Origin: UBA5272 sp964393005
Lineage (GTDB): Bacteria > Patescibacteriota > Minisyncoccia > Phycocordibacterales > UBA5272
Reading direction: 5' to 3'
Length of the DNA stretch: 9,929 nucleotides
Assembly: GCA_964393005.1 (NCBI GenBank)
Contig: CAYMRR010000016.1
Coordinates: forward strand, 1-9,929
Shown: positions 1 through 4,963 of the stretch, in pieces
Numbering within the stretch: position 1 is the stretch's first letter
Layout of the letters: each line of letters starts with the position of its first letter
Notes under the pieces: model-generated
The model's database searches: none
Seen by the model: the letters and a program-made list of their open reading frames with translations, nothing else
Told to the model about the DNA's origin: nothing
Program-made: the position numbers and the translations under genes

Positions 1-786
1 CTCTTCTATTTTTATTTTGCTAGGAGATTCTGAAGAATCTGGAATAATATCTACCATATCATCAGACATAACTCCATCTTCTACTTCTATAATATTTTCT
101 TTAAAACCAATAATAGCTTGGAGCTGCTTTATCATAATAGAAATAGAATATTCCATTACTTCTCTAGGTGAAAAAGAACCATCTGTTTCTATATAAAGTC
201 TTAATCTATTATGATCTGTCCTATCTCCAACACGCATATTTTCTACTTCATAGCTAGCTCTTTTTACAGGAGTAAAAGCAGCATCCAAAGCAATGGCTCC
301 GATTGGAGTCCTTTCTTTTTCTACTTGCTCTTTAGAAATATAGCCAATACCTTTGTCTACTGTCATTTCCATTTCTAAAGATACTTTATCTGTAATTTCG
401 CAAATATATGCATCTTTGTTTAAAACTTCTACATTAGAGTTTAAAGTAAGATCTCCTGCAGTTACTACTTTAGGACCTTTTACTTTTAATGAGATTTGCT
501 GTGCTTCTTCGCTATGCAAAGCAAAACAAACTCCTTTTAAATTTAAAATAAGAGCAATCACATCTTCTTTTACTCCAGTAATAGAAGAAAATTCATGCTT
601 TACCCCTTCTATACTTAAAGAAGTAATAGCTGATCCAGGAATAGAAGAAATAATAATTCTTCTTAAAGAATTTCCTAAAGTATAACCATAGCCGGGATAA
701 AGACTATCTATTTCATAGATACCTTTATTATCTTCTTCTTTAATAATTTTTGGCTTTGAAGGCAAGCTTATATTTTGTGTATACAT
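1..786 (-). CDS. rpoA: RNA polymerase alpha subunit, N-terminal part (cut by window edge)
   Basis: The alpha subunit dimerises to nucleate RNA polymerase assembly, and its C-terminal domain contacts promoter DNA and activators. The visible 262 codons start at ATG 786-784 and stay open to base 1. Residues 34-51 (GYTLGNSLRRIIISSIPG) are the signature dimerisation helix, normally GRTLGNALRRvLLSS; here Arg is Tyr. It continues with IEGVKHEF and ITGVKEDV, the conserved beta and assembly segments, so the alpha N-terminal domain is complete. The last residues (DIIPDSSESPSKIKIEE) look like the flexible acidic linker; the C-terminal domain lies outside the window. It is last in the infA-rpmJ-rpsM-rpsK-rpsD order, as in the classical alpha operon, but a 122-nt gap with its own promoter separates it from rpsD. 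No Shine-Dalgarno precedes the start. Identity is certain. Confidence 0.97.
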   Translation of the reverse strand, partial: MYTQNISLPSKPKIIKEEDNKGIYEIDSLYPGYGYTLGNSLRRIIISSIPGSAITSLSIEGVKHEFSSITGVKEDVIALILNLKGVCFALHSEEAQQISLKVKGPKVVTAGDLTLNSNVEVLNKDAYICEITDKVSLEMEMTVDKGIGYISKEQVEKERTPIGAIALDAAFTPVKRASYEVENMRVGDRTDHNRLRLYIETDGSFSPREVMEYSISIMIKQLQAIIGFKENIIEVEDGVMSDDMVDIIPDSSESPSKIKIEE

Positions 787-868
787 AAAATTTTTATTTT
801 ATTATTTTCTGACCTATTGTTCTAATAATTTAATAAAACGACTAAAATATTTAAAATTAGTAAAAGAC

Positions 869-898
869 ATTATAACACAAAAACTATAGTATAATCAA
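869..898 (-). promoter_or_regulatory. Promoter in front of rpoA
   Basis: On the minus strand TTGATT (898-893) lies 18 bp from a perfect TATAAT (874-869), which is preceded by TGT, an extended -10 (TGnTATAAT). The predicted start near 862 gives an A/T-rich leader of about 76 nt. A 7-bp inverted repeat (AAAAACT 879-885, AGTTTTT 899-905) brackets the -35 and spacer; it could be a weak hairpin ending rpsD transcripts, but it has no GC core. The promoter would let rpoA be made partly independently of the ribosomal genes. Confidence 0.6.
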
Positions 899-908
899 GT
901 TTTTTGCT

Positions 909-1511
909 TTATCTACTATAAAACTCTAAAATTTTAGCAAAATCAAATCCACCTTCTATTTCTTTTGGCATAAATTCAATTTTAGCTTCCAATTTATTTA
1001 TATCCAAATTCATCCATTTAGGAAATTCAAAATCTCTAGATCTTGCTACTGGCTCTGTAAATAATTTAGTATTTTTAGAACCTTCTCTTATAGAAATCAT
1101 ATCTCCTACTCTTACTCTATGTGAAGGAATATTTAATTTTCTACCATTTACTAATATATGACCATGAGAAACCATTTGTCTTGCTGCTGCTCTTGTTTTG
1201 GTTAACCCCATTCTAAAAACTACATTATCAAGTCTTGCTTCGAGGCTAATATATACACCTAAAGATGGATGTATACCGGTATTGGTAGTAGTAGCTTCTG
1301 CTTTTTTGACATAGTTAACAAATTGCTTTTCAGAAACTCCATAAACTTTCTTTACATTTTGCTTTTCTCTCATTTGCATTCCATATTCAGAAATAGGAGA
1401 TCTTCTTTTTCTTTGTGTATCTATTCTTTTAGCAGGCATACCAGTTCTTCCCGCCACTTTTTTAGCTGCTGGTTTTGTATTTGCTGTAGTTGTATTAGTA
1501 TTAGTAGTCAT
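909..1511 (-). CDS. rpsD: 30S ribosomal protein S4 with replaced N-terminus
   Basis: S4 is a primary 16S rRNA-binding protein that nucleates assembly of the 30S body. The conserved segment starts near residue 36 (RRSPISEYGMQMREKQ, matching the usual RRRkLSEYGlQLREKQ), followed by VYGVSEKQF. The S4 RNA-binding fold spans about residues 89-142, with SLEARLDNVVFRMGL, ARQMVSHGHILVNG and IPSHRVRVGD. The usual first 40 or so residues, which often carry cysteines for zinc, are absent and replaced by a low-complexity Thr/Asn/Ala/Lys stretch. Total length (200) is close to the usual 205. I kept the ATG at 1511 because it sits 15 nt after the rpsK stop; ATG 1439 (Met25) would give a 176-aa protein starting at MPAKRIDTQ. 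Neither start has a clear Shine-Dalgarno. Confidence 0.95.
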   Translation of the reverse strand: MTTNTNTTTANTKPAAKKVAGRTGMPAKRIDTQRKRRSPISEYGMQMREKQNVKKVYGVSEKQFVNYVKKAEATTTNTGIHPSLGVYISLEARLDNVVFRMGLTKTRAAARQMVSHGHILVNGRKLNIPSHRVRVGDMISIREGSKNTKLFTEPVARSRDFEFPKWMNLDINKLEAKIEFMPKEIEGGFDFAKILEFYSR

Positions 1512-1526
1512 ATTTTTTATAATTTA

Positions 1527-1961
1527 TTATATTCTTCTAGGTTTTTTAGGTTTTGGTCCATTATGTGGTACTGGAGTTTTGTCTTCAATACCAATAATAT
1601 TTATACCAAAAGCTGCAAAGCTTCTAATAGCAGCCTCTCTTCCAGAACCAACTCCTTTTACTACAACTTTAGCTTCTTTTAGGCCTGCTGCTGTAGCTTT
1701 TTCTCCAATAACTTCGGCTATTTTTCCTGCGGCAAAAGGAGTTCCTTTTTTAGCTCCTTTAAATCCTAAAGATCCAGAAGAAGACCACAAAAGCACATTA
1801 CCCTGAGTGTCGGTTAATGTAAGCTTGGTATTGTTGTAGGTAGATTCAACATACAAAACTCCTTCAGTTATTTTTTTTCTTAAAGATTTAGACAAAGCTC
1901 TAGATCTTAGAGCATGATCTAATCCTGAACCACTTTTTCTTACTACTCGTTTTTTTCCCAT
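1527..1961 (-). CDS. rpsK: 30S ribosomal protein S11
   Basis: S11 sits on the 30S platform next to S6/S18 and S21 and helps shape the mRNA exit region. At 144 residues it is slightly longer than the usual 129 or so because of a basic N-terminal tail (MGKKRVVRKSGSGLDHALRS). The core is typical: GVLYVESTYNNTKLTLTD (34-51), KGTPFAAGKIAE (72-83), VVVKGVGSGREAAIRS (99-114) and DKTPVPHNGPKPKKPRR near the end. Two conserved positions differ: GPG is GVG, and the Cys of NGC is Pro. It is 42 nt after rpsM and 15 nt before rpsD on the same strand, so it is almost certainly co-transcribed. Confidence 0.97.
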   Translation of the reverse strand: MGKKRVVRKSGSGLDHALRSRALSKSLRKKITEGVLYVESTYNNTKLTLTDTQGNVLLWSSSGSLGFKGAKKGTPFAAGKIAEVIGEKATAAGLKEAKVVVKGVGSGREAAIRSFAAFGINIIGIEDKTPVPHNGPKPKKPRRI

Positions 1962-2003
1962 AATATTTATTGCTTAATAATTTTAAATAGATATTGTATT
2001 ATT

Positions 2004-2384
2004 CTATGTCTTTTCAACCTTTCTTCTACCAGAGCCCATAGTCTTTCTAACATTTCCTCTCACAGTACGACTATTGGTTTTAGTTCTTTGGCCTCTTACA
2101 GGCATAGCTTTTGAATGTCTGGTACCTTTATAGCATTGTAAATCTTTTAGTCTTTTAATATTTACTTGCTTTTCTCTTCGTAAATCTCCTTCAATTTTGA
2201 AAGATTCTACTTCACGACGAATACTAATTTCTTCATCTTGAGTAAGATCTGGTACTTTTTTACCTTCATCTATTTTTAGATTACTTAAAATAAGCTTGGC
2301 TCTAGATCTGCCAATACCATGAATAGCTGTAAGAGCTATTTCTAATCTTTTGTCGTCTGGAATTGTAATACCTGCTATACGCAT
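2004..2384 (-). CDS. rpsM: 30S ribosomal protein S13
   Basis: S13 lies at the top of the 30S head and contacts the P-site tRNA and the large subunit through bridges B1a/b. The 126 residues match the family length. The N-terminus MRIAGITIPDDKRLEIALTA and the helix-turn-helix GIGRSRAKLIL (23-33) are diagnostic. The basic C-terminal tail has YKGTRHSKAMPVRGQRTKTN and the conserved Arg/Lys-rich end that reaches the tRNA. The stop is TAG, the only non-TAA stop among the complete genes in the window. It starts 23 nt after rpmJ; the upstream sequence is A/T-rich without a Shine-Dalgarno. Confidence 0.97.
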   Translation of the reverse strand: MRIAGITIPDDKRLEIALTAIHGIGRSRAKLILSNLKIDEGKKVPDLTQDEEISIRREVESFKIEGDLRREKQVNIKRLKDLQCYKGTRHSKAMPVRGQRTKTNSRTVRGNVRKTMGSGRRKVEKT

Positions 2385-2407
2385 AATAATTGTTTATTTT
2401 ATATAAA

Positions 2408-2521
2408 TTAACCTTGCACTTGTTTATGTTTTGGATTAGTACAAATAACCCTAAGGACTCCATGCCTCTTTATCATTTTGCAATTTGTACAATTTTTTTT
2501 AACTGATGATCTTACTTTCAT
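2408..2521 (-). CDS. rpmJ: 50S ribosomal protein L36
   Basis: This is a 37-residue gene in the usual position between infA and rpsM. L36 is a small zinc-ribbon protein of the large subunit that binds 23S rRNA near the L7/L12 stalk base. The translation begins MKVRSSVKKNCTNCK and ends CTNPKHKQVQG. All four zinc ligands are visible: Cys11, Cys14, Cys27 and His32, so this is the zinc-binding (C+) form. Start ATG is 2521-2519 and stop TAA is 2410-2408. Its own promoter lies about 45-70 nt upstream, so it begins a transcription unit with rpsM, rpsK and rpsD. Confidence 0.96.
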   Translation of the reverse strand: MKVRSSVKKNCTNCKMIKRHGVLRVICTNPKHKQVQG

Positions 2522-2563
2522 AAGTAAATAAAAATAAAAAACTAGTTATTAGTTTATCGAGAA

Positions 2564-2582
2564 AAGTATACTATATATACTT
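2564..2582. repeat. Inverted repeat over the ribosomal-protein promoter -10
   Basis: AAGTATA (2564-2570), CTATA, TATACTT (2576-2582): two perfect 7-bp arms separated by 5 bp, with the left arm covering the -10 hexamer of the rpmJ promoter. This is the geometry of a dimeric-repressor operator, but the arms are pure A/T apart from one G/C pair each, so a chance match in an AT-rich gap is possible. Confidence 0.35.
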
Positions 2583-2593
2583 AAAAAATGCAA
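2565..2593 (-). promoter_or_regulatory. Promoter of the rpmJ-rpsM-rpsK-rpsD unit
   Basis: TTGCAT (2593-2588) and TATACT (2570-2565) on the minus strand are spaced by 17 bp, the optimum for a housekeeping sigma factor. Transcription should start near 2558, giving a leader of about 37 nt before the rpmJ ATG at 2521. The intergenic 2522-2630 contains no gene. The -10 is embedded in an inverted repeat, listed separately. Confidence 0.65.
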
Positions 2594-2630
2594 ACCTTTT
2601 TTATAGTTTCTTTTTTTGTATAAAAACTAA

Positions 2631-2885
2631 TTAAAATCTACGAATAATTCTCCCCTGACCTCCATAAGGATCGGTCTCTACCAAAACTTTATCACCTACC
2701 AAAATTCTTATTTTAAAAATTTTCATTTTGCCTTTTAAAAAGCAAATAGATTCTCCAGATCCATCATTAAAGCGAACTCTAAAAAGAGCAGCAGGTAAAG
2801 CTTCTATCACTACTCCTTCTTTTACTTCAAGACTTTCATCTTCTAAATCTTCTAGATTTTCTAAATTTTCTGTGCTTTGTCTCAT
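2631..2885 (-). CDS. infA: Translation initiation factor IF-1
   Basis: IF-1 binds the 30S A site during initiation and helps IF-2 and IF-3 select the initiator tRNA. The OB-fold core spans about residues 20-84: VKEGVVIEALPAALFRVRF, then LKGKMKIFKIRILVGDKV (normally SGKMRmhyIRILpGDkV), then a GRIIRR C-terminus. At 84 residues it is about 12 longer than the typical 72 because of an acidic Leu/Glu-rich N-terminal tail (ENLENLEDLEDESLE) before the fold. It starts 7 nt after the stop of the baseplate-J-like gene, with no clear Shine-Dalgarno, so it is probably read from the same mRNA. Identity is certain; the role of the acidic tail is unknown. Confidence 0.96.
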   Translation of the reverse strand: MRQSTENLENLEDLEDESLEVKEGVVIEALPAALFRVRFNDGSGESICFLKGKMKIFKIRILVGDKVLVETDPYGGQGRIIRRF

Positions 2886-2892
2886 AATTGTA

Positions 2893-4338
2893 TTAATTCA
2901 TCTCTTCTATTATTTTAATTCTTTCAATAGTATTTGGAAATGTCCTAGACCAAGTAGGCATAACTTTTACAGTTGAAGATACTACCGAAGAGCTGTAGTT
3001 TTGCATTATATCACTTAATGAAGAAATTTTCTTCCCCATTAAAGATACTTTAATATTGTCTGCATCATAAGTCCAGACTAGCCTCACTCTTCCCTCTATA
3101 TTAAACTTTATTAGCCCTGCTTCTATATCTGGATCTTCATCCATTTCAAAAGCTAGCCCGCCCTCGCCTTCAAGCCTTAGCTTTTCTAAACTATTATAAG
3201 AGCTACCAAGAGCTTGCTCAGCCAAAAGCTTTGCCAAAACTTCTTCTTTTATAGAAACAATAGCCGCCACTCCTTCTAATTCATAATTGTTGCCATCACC
3301 TATAATAAGCTGGCTACTATTATCAGTATAATCTATAACCAAATTGTCATATAAAGTGACATATCCTTCTTTCTTTAAATAATTTGCCTCTTCTTTTAAA
3401 GTAGCTTTTATTTTTGGAATAAGGTTTTCTTTGGCAGATTCTATATCATCTTCTGATACTATTTGTATTATTCCAGATACTCCGCCAGTCATAGGAGCAT
3501 TAGACTTTGCATAAAAAGCTTCATATCTTGCTGTATCTTTAAAGCCTGGTATGCTAAATTCGCTAGGGCCAATATTGTATTCAGAGCCATAGGTGTCGGC
3601 ATATACTTTGACAGTTATAGCTCCTGGCACACTTCCTACTTTTCCAGGTACTGTAACACTCTGATTTATCCTAAATATTTTTCCATCTGCTGTTTGAAAT
3701 CTTGTATTATTTATCAAAACTTGAGATTCTCCAGAATAATTATTATAAATAGTTAGCTCTCCACTAGCTTTTTCATTTACTTCTTTTGGAGCCGACTTTA
3801 ATACAGTTTGAGTTTCTTTACTAGAAACATAATCTATTAAAATATCTTCTTTAAAAATTAAAAACCCTCCAGAAATAGAAATATCTTCATATTTTGGAGA
3901 AACATATACCTTGGCTGTATCAAATACAAAAGTCCATACTCCAAGACCAAGCAAAATCAAAAATAAAAAAATATAAAAAATCGTAAGCTTGCTTTTCTTT
4001 TTCTTCTTTCTTTTTTTACGAAACTCTCTCAAGTTTTCTTCATCAAAATCAGTTTTAGCATTAGTATTAAAAAATTCACTTCTTTTTAAAACATCAAAAT
4101 CTTCTCTTCTTTGTCTAATCTCTCTTTCTGGTGGCCTCATATCAAAATGTTCGGAAGCATTTATTAGGGGGCGGCCATCTCTGGTATAGCTTATCTCTCC
4201 TTTATAATCTTGTTTTATTTTAGCTTTTTCACTAGTATCAAAATCTTTCTCTGCTTCTAGAGAAGCTCTTCTTACTCTTATGTCACCTCTTGATTCATTA
4301 GACTTTGAATTGTGATATCGCCTTCGTATATCTTTCAT
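2893..4338 (-). CDS. Membrane-anchored baseplate J/gp47-like protein, function unknown
   Basis: This 481-residue protein has three visible parts. Residues 1-117 are hydrophilic, highly charged and probably disordered, ending in a run of lysines and arginines (KKRKKKKKSK). Residues about 118-138 form one hydrophobic transmembrane helix. The remaining 340 or so residues are a beta-rich exported domain. The positive-inside rule predicts a cytoplasmic N-terminus and an external C-terminus. The segment at 190-270 (ASGELTIYNNYSGESQVL, RFQTADGKIFRI, VTVPGKVG, YNIGPSEF) resembles the baseplate J/gp47-type proteins common in CPR genomes, where they are conserved single genes rather than part of a phage tail; I see no tail genes here. 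The first 41 nt overlap the upstream gene, implying translational coupling, and infA follows 7 nt later. The family call is from memory of motif pattern. Function is unknown; a surface or envelope role is inferred. Confidence 0.72.
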   Translation of the reverse strand: MKDIRRRYHNSKSNESRGDIRVRRASLEAEKDFDTSEKAKIKQDYKGEISYTRDGRPLINASEHFDMRPPEREIRQRREDFDVLKRSEFFNTNAKTDFDEENLREFRKKRKKKKKSKLTIFYIFLFLILLGLGVWTFVFDTAKVYVSPKYEDISISGGFLIFKEDILIDYVSSKETQTVLKSAPKEVNEKASGELTIYNNYSGESQVLINNTRFQTADGKIFRINQSVTVPGKVGSVPGAITVKVYADTYGSEYNIGPSEFSIPGFKDTARYEAFYAKSNAPMTGGVSGIIQIVSEDDIESAKENLIPKIKATLKEEANYLKKEGYVTLYDNLVIDYTDNSSQLIIGDGNNYELEGVAAIVSIKEEVLAKLLAEQALGSSYNSLEKLRLEGEGGLAFEMDEDPDIEAGLIKFNIEGRVRLVWTYDADNIKVSLMGKKISSLSDIMQNYSSSVVSSTVKVMPTWSRTFPNTIERIKIIEEMN

Positions 4339-4795
4339 ATGATTTTGAATTTTCTTTATTATCTTTAGTAATAATAATATTGTCCTCCGACCCTTTGCTT
4401 GACAAATAACTCTCTAAATGAGAATTAATATTTCCATAATTTATCTTATTTATTATAACATGGACCCCTTTACCCCTATCGCTAGGCTCCAAGTAAAACT
4501 GTGAATAAGTTGACTTATTTTTTAAAACCTTTTTAAATGATTCTTCAAAATTTTCTGCAGACAAATATATAAAAGTAGGCACTCTATCTTCTAAAGAAAT
4601 ATTTTCTAAAGTATATATCACTCCATTTACCCAATTGCTCATTATTATCTCGCTAGCCAATTCTTTTTTTATTTTATCTAGCCCCAATTTGTATTCGTGT
4701 ATAAAGCAAATATTGTTGTCATTGCAATATTCGACTACAGTCTTATCTTGATAGACTTTTATATTTAAATATTTTCTTAAATAATTGTCATTCAT
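4298..4795 (-). CDS. Unrecognised 165-aa protein overlapping the baseplate-J-like gene
   Basis: I do not recognise this protein. It has no signal peptide, membrane helix or metal-binding motif. It appears soluble and mixed alpha/beta, beginning MNDNYLRKYLNIKVYQDK, with a possible helix around FEESFKKVLKNK and a strand at GKGVHVIINKI (residues about 108-118). It ends with a charged Lys/Asn/Ser-rich tail. Two cysteines (24 and 30) are close together, but there is no recognisable redox motif. Its 3' end overlaps the next gene by 41 nt in another frame, so the two are probably co-translated and may act together. It is the first gene after the promoter and terminator-like leader at 4832-4909. Start ATG 4795 has an A/T-rich upstream region without a Shine-Dalgarno. 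Confidence 0.75.
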   Translation of the reverse strand: MNDNYLRKYLNIKVYQDKTVVEYCNDNNICFIHEYKLGLDKIKKELASEIIMSNWVNGVIYTLENISLEDRVPTFIYLSAENFEESFKKVLKNKSTYSQFYLEPSDRGKGVHVIINKINYGNINSHLESYLSSKGSEDNIIITKDNKENSKSYERYTKAISQFKV

Positions 4796-4831
4796 AATAA
4801 ACAGCTTTATTTTATATCTTTATTTTATCAT

Positions 4832-4882
4832 AAAAAAACACCCTTTCCTGAAAGCCCATAATTAGCTTTTTAGAAAAAGTGT
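4832..4882 (-). terminator. Intrinsic terminator with 10-bp stem and U7
   Basis: On the minus strand ACACTTTTTC (4882-4873) pairs with GAAAGGGTGT (4847-4838) over 10 bp, two of them G-U. A 3x3 internal loop and an inner 5-bp stem (4869-4865 with 4855-4851) closing a 9-nt loop follow, and then an uninterrupted run of T whose + strand copy is seven A (4832-4838, sharing one base with the stem). It lies downstream of alaS, so it could end alaS readthrough, but it is also downstream of a promoter, which makes it an attenuator for the next genes. Confidence 0.7.
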
Positions 4883-4894
4883 AAGCCTGTATAT
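4832..4894 (-). ncRNA. Candidate short RNA or attenuated leader upstream of the 165-aa gene
   Basis: Transcription from the extended -10 promoter should begin near 4894 and meet an intrinsic terminator about 60 nt later. The product is either a stand-alone small RNA or the prematurely ended leader of the 165-aa, baseplate-J-like and infA genes. Smaller helices compete with the full hairpin: CTTTT/AAAAG with loop TCTA inside the 5' arm, and CTTT/AAAG with loop CAGG inside the 3' arm. Such competition would suit a switch. A tiny frame starting ATGGGCTTTCAG also lies across the 3' arm but has no ribosome-binding site. I matched it to no known riboswitch. Confidence 0.4.
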
Positions 4895-4900
4895 TTCCCC

Positions 4901-4909
4901 ATTATACCA
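4901..4909 (-). promoter_or_regulatory. Extended -10 promoter in the alaS/165-aa gene gap
   Basis: TGGTATAAT on the minus strand (4909-4901) is a perfect extended -10. A perfect TTGACA (4934-4929) lies upstream but at 22 bp, too far for an ordinary -35, so the promoter probably relies on TGn. The start is predicted near 4894, with four G just before it. It would drive the short RNA or leader at 4832-4894 and, on readthrough, the three genes that follow. Confidence 0.55.
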
Positions 4910-4922
4910 TAGCAAATATTTT

Positions 4923-4939
4923 AAAGCTTGTCAAGCTTT
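4923..4939. repeat. 17-bp perfect palindrome downstream of alaS
   Basis: AAAGCTTG-T-CAAGCTTT is an exact 8-1-8 inverted repeat. It starts 24 bp past the alaS stop and 14 bp upstream of the extended -10. As RNA it would form a 6-bp hairpin with a 5-nt loop, but the minus-strand tract after it is AAAATATTT, so it is a poor terminator. A protein-binding operator is an equally good reading. Confidence 0.5.
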
Positions 4940-4963
4940 TCTCCTTTATTTTTCTAAAATATT

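Noticed and set aside
353..685. Plus-strand ORFs opposite rpoA, rpsD, rpsK, alaS and others
   Set aside because: They are shadows of well-supported minus-strand genes with no promoter, family motif or sensible composition.
2893..4338. Prophage or tail-like contractile system signalled by the baseplate-J-like protein
   Set aside because: The protein has a transmembrane anchor and no tail, sheath, tube or capsid genes are near it; such single genes are common in CPR genomes.
4923..4939. AAAGCTTGACAAGCTTT as the alaS terminator
   Set aside because: On the minus strand the hairpin is short and is followed by AAAATATTT rather than a U-tract; the hairpin at 4832-4882 is much better.
4902..4944. 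Ten-codon frame starting TTG behind GGAG just past alaS
   Set aside because: The spacing is good, but it is very short, uses a rare start, and overlaps the palindrome and the -10 box; probably chance.
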